From positions 1 to 19,265 of the forward strand of contig JBNJHN010000034.1 of NCBI GenBank assembly GCA_051748565.1: DNA of 19,265 nucleotides. The letters are read 5' to 3'. Below are positions 7,707-14,402 of the stretch, piece after piece (the stretch's first letter is position 1; each line of letters starts with the position of its first letter). The translations under genes and the position numbers were made by a program. Under the pieces are notes generated by a model. The model saw nothing but the letters and a program-made list of their open reading frames with translations, did no database searches and was not told the DNA's origin. The DNA comes from SKPH01 sp051748565 (GTDB lineage Bacteria; Bacillota; Dethiobacteria; DTU022).

Positions 7707-7912
7707 AAAGAGTTCAGTGCGAATTAACTGCAACACAGGTAACAAGATTGATGAATCAAAGATCCACTAGCCAGGACTAAAAAGATTAAAGGAGGCAATG
7801 AAGCCCGGTTTGTAGATGGTTACTTGACCTGGTGAGCCAGGAGTGAAACCGGCCTCATTATTTAGTAGAAGCAGTTCCGAAGGATTTTTCTGTTTGAAGG
7901 GAGGTTTATAAG
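7707..7912 (+). promoter_or_regulatory. Long structured 5' leader, candidate cis-regulatory RNA of unknown class
   Basis: The core is a long hairpin at 7797-7859: AATGA pairs with TCATT at the base, a small internal loop follows, then CCGGTTT pairs with AAACCGG, and inside it CCTGG (7828-7832) closes a TGAG loop with CCAGG (7837-7841). CAGGT at 7736-7740 could instead pair with ACCTG at 7827-7831, giving a mutually exclusive fold. AAAGGAGG at 7789-7795 followed by ATG 7798 would encode only MKPGL and stop, and GAGGC there could pair with GCCTC at 7852-7856. No strong terminator lies before the gene's own AAGGGAGG (7897-7904). I could not match it to a known riboswitch class. Confidence 0.5.
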
Positions 7913-8386
7913 ATGTATAATACACTATCACTTCAGAATATGGTAAAGTTCATTGCTGTTTTATTGGTGCTGGTTGTCCTGTTATTGGTCTTTCCGGGGC
8001 AGGCAGCAGGCCTGGGGCATGAAACCAGGCTGGTGGAAATTTCCGGGATCAATGATGGGTCTACCGGTTTTACAACACGAGTAGAATCACCTGATATGTA
8101 CTTAGCCCGACTGGCTGGTGAAGGGGGATTTGTTTATGCGGTCGCAAGAGTTGAATCGCCTGATATGTTACTGGCAAGATTTGCCGCAGAACAAACAGGC
8201 GTCACTGCTCCGGCCGCAGGTGATCCTGCAGTTACAGGATTTAACTACTGGGCGTTAGTTTTGATATTGGCGCTCAGCGCCATTTTGGCGATGGGATTGT
8301 TGTTCTGGGAACGGTTGTTTAAATTGCGTGAAGCTGATGTGGAAAATGTCACAAAACGCTGTACATTGATCAGCGAAAGGTGTTAA
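7913..8386 (+). CDS. Unrecognised exported, membrane-anchored protein with duplicated RVESPDM repeat
   Basis: A 157-residue protein of no family I recognise. Residues 10-33 form a signal-peptide-like segment ending FPGQAAG, where cleavage is possible. The middle is a short outer region containing two copies of a 13-residue unit, RVESPDMYLARLA (56-68) and RVESPDMLLARFA (79-91), 23 residues apart. A C-terminal membrane helix (about 102-123, YWALVLILALSAILAMGLLF) is followed by a charged cytoplasmic tail. This predicts a small type I membrane or surface protein with an exported repeat region. AAGGGAGG 8 nt before ATG fixes the start. It is alone in its transcription unit, behind an unusually long structured leader, and convergent with the DUF389 gene. 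The last ~20 residues (CTLISERC) look untypical and might reflect a late frameshift. Confidence 0.75.
   Translation: MYNTLSLQNMVKFIAVLLVLVVLLLVFPGQAAGLGHETRLVEISGINDGSTGFTTRVESPDMYLARLAGEGGFVYAVARVESPDMLLARFAAEQTGVTAPAAGDPAVTGFNYWALVLILALSAILAMGLLFWERLFKLREADVENVTKRCTLISERC
8078..8185 (+). repeat. Two copies of a 13-codon RVESPDM repeat
   Basis: The copies differ at two of 13 residues, but at DNA level many codons differ at the third position (for example GTAGAATCACCT versus GTTGAATCGCCT), so the protein motif has been kept by selection rather than by a recent duplication. Confidence 0.7.
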
Positions 8387-8389
8387 GTT

Positions 8390-8436
8390 TAGCCGGTTCA
8401 ATAATGCGGGTATACTAACTGATTTCTTACCGGCTA
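8390..8436. repeat. Inverted repeat after the RVESPDM gene
   Basis: TAGCCGGT (8390-8397) and ACCGGCTA (8429-8436) are perfect inverse complements separated by 31 bp. It lies between two convergent genes and could fold as a bidirectional hairpin, but no T-run follows on either strand, so terminator activity is not shown. Confidence 0.4.
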
Positions 8437-8495
8437 TGAGGAAAAGGTTATGCAGATTGCCCAATTGTATGGCTCTTTACCAATAATATTTTCAA

Positions 8496-9506
8496 TTATT
8501 CAGAAATAATAGTATAAGCATTGGAATGTATCGTTTCAATCCGAAGAGGTCGGCCAAAGAGCTTTCCCCTAGATTGTTCTTTAAGAAGATCCAGGTTGGG
8601 AAGCTCGCCTTCGCCAAGGATCACCATTTTCACCGACTTATCAGCTGTTTCTGTATTGATGTCAATAATGCGATACCCGCTGCCTGCCAGCCAATCATTG
8701 CTGAGACTATAAACCCGTGCTTTAATGGAGTTGCTGACAAATAGAGAGTAGCTGGTTAAGGATAAAGGGATCATAATCAGGATAACTGCTGCCATGGCAA
8801 TTGCTATTGCCTTCCGTTTTGTTTTGACTGAACGTTCAATTAAGCTGGCCTGCGGGAAACCCATCAACCCAAAAACCAGTGTGCCGGTAATTAAAATGGC
8901 TAAGTAGTTGGTAATAAAGAGAAGCAGACTGCCTAAGGCAAGTCCTGGTTTACCCAGCGCCAATAGAATCCCCACATTGGCCAAAGGCGGTACGAGAGAT
9001 ACGGCAATGGCAACTCCGGGCAGAGTATCTGAAACATCTTTGCGGGATAGGGCAAAAGCTCCAGCCAAGCCGGTTACCAGGGCGGCCAGTAAGTCCATTA
9101 ATCGCGGTGCCGTCCGGCTAATGATCTGCTCAATACTCTCCGGATTAAATAAACTTGCCATCGGTAAGGTTAGAATAAAACCAACCGCAATAGCAGTTAT
9201 GATACCACCCAGGCTAACCAGTAGAGAGCTGAATACTGCCTGGCGATCACCAATACTGACACTAAAAGCCAAACCCATGATCGGCAGCATCAGCGGCGCA
9301 ACGATCATCGCCCCAATTATTACTGCCAGGGAATCCCCGAGCAAACCAAAAGCAGCGATCGTTGCCGCAAGAATAAGCAGGCAAAAGAAGCGAACCAGTT
9401 TTTTATTCAGAACTTCGCCTTCAAAAAGCAGTGTATCCCTAACCCGCTTCACTTCATTCCCGTCTACAGGGCCGCCATGCAAAATATTGCCAATGTGATT
9501 AGTCAT
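8496..9506 (-). CDS. DUF389 / TIGR00341-type membrane protein
   Basis: A 336-residue protein with six to seven membrane helices and soluble ends. The signature of the DUF389 hydrophobic domain is at about 60-80: SLAVIIGAMIVAPLMLPIMG, followed by SVSIGDRQAVFSSL. Later conserved parts are DLLAALVTGLAGAFALSR and GVAIAVSLVPPLANVGILLALG. After the last helix (about 232-252) an extracytoplasmic or cytoplasmic domain of ~80 residues ends the protein. Function is not established for this family; transport has been suggested. GAGGTG about 11 nt before ATG supports the start. It is the last gene of the minus-strand membrane cluster, 126 bp after the YihY-like gene, so co-transcription is possible but not certain. 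Confidence 0.9.
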   Translation of the reverse strand: MTNHIGNILHGGPVDGNEVKRVRDTLLFEGEVLNKKLVRFFCLLILAATIAAFGLLGDSLAVIIGAMIVAPLMLPIMGLAFSVSIGDRQAVFSSLLVSLGGIITAIAVGFILTLPMASLFNPESIEQIISRTAPRLMDLLAALVTGLAGAFALSRKDVSDTLPGVAIAVSLVPPLANVGILLALGKPGLALGSLLLFITNYLAILITGTLVFGLMGFPQASLIERSVKTKRKAIAIAMAAVILIMIPLSLTSYSLFVSNSIKARVYSLSNDWLAGSGYRIIDINTETADKSVKMVILGEGELPNLDLLKEQSRGKLFGRPLRIETIHSNAYTIISE

Positions 9507-9632
9507 TACAGCTTCATCACCTCTTCATCAGATTGACATACCGGCAGATACTAAAGTACGCTAGTTTTAAACAACCCTTTTACTCATCAAGTTCATTTAA
9601 ACTTTTTAGCAGCAGTCTTTAAAAATAGCTGT

Positions 9633-10976
9633 TTACAATTCAACGAGTAGCCTGTTGGCATCCGATTCCCTGATCAGCTTTTTAATCTCCTGAAAACTAT
9701 CCTCAAGGGCATCAAGAACAGGTGAGGCTTCAGTTATTGCCTCTTCATTGTAATCATAGAGCTCGAGTTGTTCAAGAGCTACGGCAACTGTAATTTCATA
9801 GATGTCAAGAACAGGCTCGTAATGTTTTTGGTTGTCGGAACCTTTTTCAGGCAGAATTGCAGAAAGCAGATTTACTTCCACCAGGTTATCAAGTATTTTT
9901 TTAACCAACAGCTCCGGGATTTTCAGCTGATCCGACACCTGGCTTGTTGTTAATGTCGAAGTTGATTCTGTGAAATTCTTCAGCAACAGAGAAAGAATGT
10001 ATAGCGAAAGCAGTTTATACTTATAGGGGTTGATCTTTTTAGGGGCAAGGCCGTAGCGGTAAAGTTCAATATTCTGGGCGGCATGAGTCAGCTCTGCGCC
10101 AAAAAGGACTATAGTCCAGCTGACCTGCATCCAAATTAAAAGCAGTGGCAGGGTGGCAAATGAACCGTATACTACTCCCAAACCGGCAGCGCCGATTTGA
10201 AAAGTCAGATAAGCCCACTGGGCTAATTGGAACACCGTTCCGGCAATGATTCCGGTGATCAGAGCAGGTAAAAAATTCACCCGGGTATTGGGCATCACTT
10301 TATATAGAAGAGTGAATAGAATCCAGATCAGTAAATAAGGCATCAACCTGAGCAGGAATAGAAGGAAGGGGCTGAGCAGGCTCCCTTCAAGCAGCTGGAT
10401 CCTGGTGGTAATAAAAACAGAAAATGCTCCGGCCGCAATTAATAAGAGCGGCCCCAAAATGAGTAGGGCAAAGTAATCCCTGAAACGTTGCAGCACAGTC
10501 TTTCCCTGTCTAACCTGCCAGATCTGGTTAAAGATTTTTTCAACATTGACCAGCAGCATAGAGATCGTATAGATCAAAACACCCAACCCGGTAACCGCAA
10601 CCAATCCACCATCAACTTGGCCAAAAAAAGTACCGGTTATCTCGATAAGCCAGTCATACACTGCTTCCCGACCGGCCAGAGCCACCTGCAGCTGCTGCTC
10701 AAGGTATCTTTCCAACCCAAAGCCCTTGGCAATCCCCAGAGCCAGAGCGGCAACTGGAACAATGCTGAGCACAGAAAAGAAGGTCAGAGCTGGAGCAAGC
10801 ATGAATATTTTATTATTTAGCGCGTTCTGTAGCGTTAAAAACAATATACGTGTCTGCCTAATTAGAAACATTCGGAGTGGGTTTTTCTGGTCAATTGGAG
10901 TCTGCCAGACGACCTTCATCATCAATGCAAAAGATCGATCTCTTAAATTTCGCAGAAATGTAATCATCTTTTTCAT
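9633..10976 (-). CDS. YihY/virulence factor BrkB family membrane protein
   Basis: About 447 residues from the chosen start. The N-terminal half carries the YihY/BrkB core: LAPALTFFSVLSIVPVAALALG early on, the LLVNVEKIFNQIWQVRQGK segment, and AQWAYLTFQIGAAGLGVVYGSF with LLLIWMQVSWTIVLFGAELTHA, over six predicted helices. The family was once misnamed as ribonuclease BN; its role is unknown, with transport or envelope functions proposed. After the membrane part a ~120-residue C-terminal region (TLTTSQVSDQLKIPELLVKKI...) looks like a winged-helix fold followed by an acidic tail. The frame is open to GTG 11033, but no start in it has a convincing ribosome site; ATG 10976 (MKKMITFLRNL) was picked for its family-like basic N-terminus. 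ATG 11015, 11012 and 10967 remain possible. Confidence 0.88.
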   Translation of the reverse strand: MKKMITFLRNLRDRSFALMMKVVWQTPIDQKNPLRMFLIRQTRILFLTLQNALNNKIFMLAPALTFFSVLSIVPVAALALGIAKGFGLERYLEQQLQVALAGREAVYDWLIEITGTFFGQVDGGLVAVTGLGVLIYTISMLLVNVEKIFNQIWQVRQGKTVLQRFRDYFALLILGPLLLIAAGAFSVFITTRIQLLEGSLLSPFLLFLLRLMPYLLIWILFTLLYKVMPNTRVNFLPALITGIIAGTVFQLAQWAYLTFQIGAAGLGVVYGSFATLPLLLIWMQVSWTIVLFGAELTHAAQNIELYRYGLAPKKINPYKYKLLSLYILSLLLKNFTESTSTLTTSQVSDQLKIPELLVKKILDNLVEVNLLSAILPEKGSDNQKHYEPVLDIYEITVAVALEQLELYDYNEEAITEASPVLDALEDSFQEIKKLIRESDANRLLVEL

Positions 10977-11047
10977 AGTACTTAATATATCAGCAATCAA
11001 AGAATAGCGCATCATCAAATATTGGCAAAACACTTAAGTTTTCATAA

Positions 11048-11077
11048 CAGAATCCGGGCGGGCAAACCCGGGTTCTG
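11048..11077. terminator. Strong hairpin between the HdeD-like and YihY-like genes
   Basis: CAGAATCCGGG (11048-11058) pairs with CCCGGGTTCTG (11067-11077), 11 bp with one G-T pair on the plus strand and one A-C mismatch on the minus strand. ATAATTTTTATT follows on the plus strand. It may end the HdeD transcript (minus) imperfectly and stop antisense transcription (plus). Confidence 0.5.
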
Positions 11078-11134
11078 ATAATTTTTATTCGCTATAGGCA
11101 CAGTAGTTTTTTCAGTTTTTATTGTAGTCTCAGC

Positions 11135-11698
11135 CTAAACTGCTTCTTCTTTTTTACGCTGCTGAAAAGAAGAGAAAAAAGCTATTATTCCTCCAAAAAG
11201 GGCTATAAATCCGAAAACCCAGGGCAGAGCCAGCGCGGCAACAAGAGGTGAGCCAAGTAATATAACCCCAAATAAGAAATGGATTACCCCGAGAATGGCT
11301 GCAGAAAAACCACCTCCCTTAAATGCTCCGAAGAAGCTGATCAGGCCAAGGATTATTCCGTTTATGCCAAATATAATCACAACCATGGTTGGCAGCAGAA
11401 TTGCGCTCCAGATTGGGTGCTGAATGACGGTCAGGCCGGCAAATATCCCGATTGCACCAGACAGCAACTTCCATCCCCACAGGGAGCGATCAATAAAGAT
11501 GCCGGCAATGGAAAATACACCGGTTACCAGCCAGAAGATGCCAATAAACTGGACAATAACCAGGGTTGTTGCCGCCGGATTGGTTATAAGCAGCAATCCG
11601 ATGATTATTGAAAATAGCCCCTGAACCAGCGTGGCCCACCAGGGTATATTCCATTGCTCTACAGATGTGTTGGTTGTTTCTGAAACAACATTACTCAT
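11135..11698 (-). CDS. HdeD-like DUF308 membrane protein
   Basis: A 187-residue protein with six predicted helices in three pairs, matching the HdeD/DUF308 family: PWWATLVQGLFSIIIGLLLI at about 19-38, the GIFWLVTGVFSIAGIFIDR segment, WGWKLLSGAIGIFAGLTVI, and a repeat of the same pattern in the second half. In enterobacteria HdeD supports acid resistance at high cell density; in Firmicutes the role is not established. It ends in a basic-acidic QRKKEEAV tail. AAAGGTGG 8 nt before ATG fixes the start. It lies 49 bp after the DUF4282 gene and is probably in the same transcript as that and the second DUF308 protein. Confidence 0.9.
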   Translation of the reverse strand: MSNVVSETTNTSVEQWNIPWWATLVQGLFSIIIGLLLITNPAATTLVIVQFIGIFWLVTGVFSIAGIFIDRSLWGWKLLSGAIGIFAGLTVIQHPIWSAILLPTMVVIIFGINGIILGLISFFGAFKGGGFSAAILGVIHFLFGVILLGSPLVAALALPWVFGFIALFGGIIAFFSSFQQRKKEEAV

Positions 11699-11747
11699 TT
11701 CAATACCACCTTTATAATTTTTTCACTTTCCTGTGCGGTTATCAAAA

Positions 11748-12050
11748 CTATGATTTCAATGCATTTGACTCTTTTATCTCATAATATATTTTGAAGAGGA
11801 TTATGATTATCTCAAAATATAATCTGATTACAATCACTGATAAAAGAAAATAGATCGGTGAAAATATCAGAGCCACAAAACCGCCCAATATGCTCTGCGT
11901 AAAAGCATATATAACCACCGCCAGGGCACTTATTCCACTCATAATCATCCCAATTATAAATAGGATGCTTATAATCTTAGGAATTATGAACTCTGAAAAA
12001 CTGGTGTCAAATAATGCCTTGTAAAAGCTTTCGCTATAATCCGAATCCAT
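11748..12050 (-). CDS. DUF4282 domain-containing membrane protein
   Basis: A 100-residue protein with the compact DUF4282 layout: FYKALFDTSFSEFIIPKIIS (9-28), two helices around residues 25-50 and 55-90, and the closing RLYFEIIIILFKIYYEIKE. Function is unknown. A GGAGGTG site 5-6 nt before ATG supports the start. It is placed between two DUF308 proteins with short gaps (31 bp after the upstream gene), suggesting an operon of small membrane proteins. Confidence 0.87.
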   Translation of the reverse strand: MDSDYSESFYKALFDTSFSEFIIPKIISILFIIGMIMSGISALAVVIYAFTQSILGGFVALIFSPIYFLLSVIVIRLYFEIIIILFKIYYEIKESNALKS

Positions 12051-12081
12051 GTCTACACCTCCAGTATTTATTTTTTTTTCT

Positions 12082-12606
12082 TTAAAAATCTTTATAAAGC
12101 ATCAGGGAAAGAACCACCATTAAACCCGCTAACAGAAAATACAAGCCATAAATAATGACCACAATGGAAAACATGGCCATCGAAGCATAGATTAGCCCGA
12201 CACCAAAAGCCAGATGAATCAGCCCGAAGATAATGGTCGGGATGATGCTTGCCCCTTCCCTGCGCCTGCTGACCGATAAAAAACGATCAAAGGCCATCAG
12301 TATCGCAAATATACCGATGATAATGCCGACTAAAGTAACCGTAACCTGGGTGTTGACAATCATGTAAATGCCGACAGCCATTACTGCTAAACCAAACAGC
12401 AGCAATAAAACCTGGTTTTGATAATCCTTCCAGTTTACTGAAACAGCAATGACCCGTACCAATCCAGCTACCAGCAGTAATACACCAATTAGGGTCGCCA
12501 GGAAATTGACGATCTGACTGGGAATGGCTATAAAGATTACTCCGATAACCATCAGGATTACGCCCAGGAAAAGACCCAGCGGTTTAATGCGTTCAATTGG
12601 ATCCAA
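12082..12606 (-). CDS. Second DUF308/HdeD-like membrane protein
   Basis: A 174-residue, six-helix protein with three internal copies of the DUF308 pattern (a helix pair with GxxxxxxG spacing): GLFLGVILMVIGVIFIAI, LLFGLAVMAVGIYMIV and IIFGLIHLAFGVGLIYA. A charged SVSRRREG loop lies around 111-118. Sequence similarity to the neighbouring HdeD-like protein is modest, so it is a distant paralogue rather than a recent copy. The start is TTG, supported by AAAGGAGGAG about 7 nt upstream. First of the DUF308/DUF4282/HdeD run; the upstream intergenic region holds a GC-rich hairpin. Confidence 0.82.
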   Translation of the reverse strand: MDPIERIKPLGLFLGVILMVIGVIFIAIPSQIVNFLATLIGVLLLVAGLVRVIAVSVNWKDYQNQVLLLLFGLAVMAVGIYMIVNTQVTVTLVGIIIGIFAILMAFDRFLSVSRRREGASIIPTIIFGLIHLAFGVGLIYASMAMFSIVVIIYGLYFLLAGLMVVLSLMLYKDF

Positions 12607-12642
12607 TATTTCTCTCCTCCTTTATTCTTTGATTGTAACCGC

Positions 12643-12667
12643 CCGGGGAGATCCTGTTCCGCCCCGG
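12643..12667. terminator. GC-rich hairpin after the MORN gene
   Basis: CCGGGG (12643-12648) and CCCCGG (12662-12667) form a perfect 6-bp stem with a 13-nt loop, between the MORN gene and the DUF308 gene. No T-run follows on the minus strand, so it may be an attenuator, a processing site or a weak terminator. Confidence 0.35.
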
Positions 12668-12712
12668 ATAAATTACCCTTTTCCGGCAACAAACTAACTA
12701 ATTCCTGCTGAT

Positions 12713-13684
12713 TTAACTGTCCGGTGGCGGCTCAGTTTCTTCCGGCGCCGGTTCACTCGGAGGGGCGTCTTGGTTACCGCCCAGGTTCTCAAGCAGGCCA
12801 GTAAAAAAGGACTGTATGCTTTCCCAAACCCCGGCTGCCCATTCAGTAAAACTGTTCCATAGTGATTCAAGATCAGGCGACGGTTGGGGCACTGAAATTT
12901 CTTCTTCCGGAGCCTCAGGAATCACAACCGGTTCATCTTCTCCTCCGAGAGCCGAAATTATAACAACGGTCATTAGAATTACCAGGGCCCAGACCCACCA
13001 TTTTTTCCAGGCGGGTTTTTGAGGCTGCCTGCTCTCGCCACTATATGATAGTTCCTTTTTTAGTTCGTATGTATCTTGCTCCAGTTTTTGCAGCCGATCG
13101 GACTGTCCGGAATCTGTATCTTTTTCTTCTATAAAAGTACCTTCCTGCCAGATGCCGGTCTTGGTCGTCCCATCAGCATAGGTAAACTTGCCTCGGCCGT
13201 CGGGCCGGTCATCCCGCCAGTCCCCGGAATACTTGGTGCCGTCATGGAAAGTCGATACTCCCCGGCCATCTCGCTTATTGTTTCTCCATTCTCCTTCATA
13301 ATTAGTCCCGTCAGCATATACAATCGAACCAATACCATCACGGTGACCGGCTTTGAAGTTGCCTACGTATTTAGTTCCATCAAGAGCGATGTCAGTACCG
13401 TGGCCGTGTTTTTTTCCTTCAAGCCACTCCCCACTATAGCTGGAACCATTTGGATGAGACCAAATTCCGTGTCCGCTGCGTTTGCCTTCCCGCCAGCCCC
13501 CGGTATACTTGATACCGTCCTGCCGGGTCAGGGTGCCCTGCCCATCAGGCTTATCGTTTTTCCATTCACCCGCATAAATTGTCCCATCCGGCCGGGTCAA
13601 TACTCCTTTGCCGTGGCGTTTATTATCCTGCCATTCACCGTCATATTTTGAACCATCCTGGTAGGTGAAAGTGCTTTTGTCCAT
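12713..13684 (-). CDS. MORN-repeat protein with C-terminal membrane anchor
   Basis: A 323-residue protein. Residues 6-183 are eight tandem MORN repeats with an exact 23-residue period, consensus DGTxYxGEWxxxxxDGxG; the last copy is degenerate (TGIWQEGTF). A short coiled-coil-like stretch (195-213) follows, then KKWW and one membrane helix (228-246). The acidic, proline-rich tail contains an amphipathic tryptophan-rich segment (274-301) and ends PAPEETEPPPDS. By the positive-inside rule the MORN array is cytoplasmic and the tail outside. MORN repeats in other organisms bind membrane lipids or act as membrane scaffolds; the role here is unknown. AAAGGAGGAG before ATG fixes the start. Confidence 0.9.
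   Translation of the reverse strand: MDKSTFTYQDGSKYDGEWQDNKRHGKGVLTRPDGTIYAGEWKNDKPDGQGTLTRQDGIKYTGGWREGKRSGHGIWSHPNGSSYSGEWLEGKKHGHGTDIALDGTKYVGNFKAGHRDGIGSIVYADGTNYEGEWRNNKRDGRGVSTFHDGTKYSGDWRDDRPDGRGKFTYADGTTKTGIWQEGTFIEEKDTDSGQSDRLQKLEQDTYELKKELSYSGESRQPQKPAWKKWWVWALVILMTVVIISALGGEDEPVVIPEAPEEEISVPQPSPDLESLWNSFTEWAAGVWESIQSFFTGLLENLGGNQDAPPSEPAPEETEPPPDS
13136..13669 (-). repeat. Eight MORN repeats (69-bp period)
   Basis: Eight 23-codon units in tandem without interruption. At DNA level the units have drifted in third positions, so the array is old rather than freshly expanded. Confidence 0.85.
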
Positions 13685-13730
13685 AATACTCCTCCTTTCT
13701 ACGCAATTATTAAAAGCAATAAATGATTAA

Positions 13731-13773
13731 AGCCAACCAGCGTGGATATAATGCCTGCACACACTGGTTGACT
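13731..13773 (-). promoter_or_regulatory. Long hairpin and repeated element upstream of the MORN gene
   Basis: On the minus strand AGTCAACCAGTGTG pairs with CACGCTGGTTGGCT over 14 bp including G-U pairs, with a ~15-nt loop containing TGCAGGCAT. A T-poor TTTAATCATTTATT follows. It lies between the DUF1269 and MORN genes. The same TGCAGGCAT with a similar flank occurs upstream of DUF1269 (14382-14402). It could be a weak terminator of the upstream gene or a regulatory site. Confidence 0.4.
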
Positions 13774-13854
13774 AAGATGACGACGAGTGAATGAGGCATG
13801 TTACTTTAACTATTTGTGGAAGAGCCCCGGATTTTATAAAAACCCTGTTGTCGA

Positions 13855-14340
13855 TCAGCTGCCGAATTCTTCGATCAACTTTTCTTCTTCCTCTTTGCTG
13901 AGGTTTGAATGTATCAGCTCCACAGAAACTCCTTTGAACTCTTCGGCTATGCGGTCGCGCACTGCATCGCTGGTCAGCAGAAACAAGGCTGAAGTGCCTT
14001 CAGTAACTTCCTGACGAACCTTATTGATGAAGTTGTCGTTGATGCCATAATCAATGAATTTGCCGGAAAAGGCACCCATGGCCGCTCCAAAGGCCATGCC
14101 AAACAAGGGCACAAAAAAGATTAACCCGAAAAGCATGCCCCAGAATGCTCCGGAAACCATGCCTCTGCCGACCATGCTGCCGTAATTGTCTGTCCGGGGA
14201 CGTTTCTTGCCTGTCGGCCACGAAACAACAGCCGCATCTTTTATCTGAATCAACTGCTGCTTATACATGTCTGCCAGCTTATTTAATGTTTCGTTGGCTC
14301 CTTCAGCTGTTTCAAACTTCCATACCGATAATGTTGACAT
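13855..14340 (-). CDS. DUF1269 domain-containing protein
   Basis: A 161-residue protein matching DUF1269: STLSVWKFETAEGANETLNKL at the start, a central glycine-rich hydrophobic hairpin (GRGMVSGAFWGMLFGLIFFV and GMAFGAAMGAFSGKFIDYG, about 58-98), then a charged C-terminal alpha/beta part with EGTSALFLLTSDAV and a lysine/glutamate-rich end. The family resembles general-stress and membrane-associated proteins; no biochemical function is established. AGGAGG 7 nt before ATG fixes the start. It lies 57 bp after the AI-2E-like gene and 170 bp before the MORN gene. Confidence 0.9.
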   Translation of the reverse strand: MSTLSVWKFETAEGANETLNKLADMYKQQLIQIKDAAVVSWPTGKKRPRTDNYGSMVGRGMVSGAFWGMLFGLIFFVPLFGMAFGAAMGAFSGKFIDYGINDNFINKVRQEVTEGTSALFLLTSDAVRDRIAEEFKGVSVELIHSNLSKEEEEKLIEEFGS

Positions 14341-14381
14341 TTAAATAACCTCCTAAGAAATATTAATTTACACCATAAATG

Positions 14382-14402
14382 ATGCCTGCAAGCTTGTTAA
14401 CT
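14382..14402 (-). repeat. Second copy of the TGCAGGCAT element, upstream of DUF1269
   Basis: Minus-strand AGTTAACAAG, 2 nt, TGCAGGCAT matches AGTCAACCAG, 4 nt, TGCAGGCAT at 13751-13773: 9 of 9 in the core and 8 of 10 in the flank. This copy overlaps the stop codon of the AI-2E-like gene, 42 bp before the DUF1269 start. Confidence 0.4.

Noticed and set aside
7731..7820. Possible cyclic-di-GMP-I (GEMM) riboswitch in the leader
   Set aside because: Fragments such as GCCAGGACTAA and GCCCGGTTTG recall the GEMM core, but the GNRA tetraloop, the GCAAAGCC junction and a consistent closing stem are not found. A covariance-model search is needed before naming it.
8908..9498. 196-residue plus-strand ORF opposite the DUF389 gene
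   Set aside because: Antisense to a clearly recognised membrane protein; composition rich in Arg, Ser and Pro typical of a reverse frame.
13076..13651. 191-residue plus-strand ORF opposite the MORN array
   Set aside because: Its length comes from the stop-free repeat pattern of the MORN coding strand; the sequence has no sensible domain.
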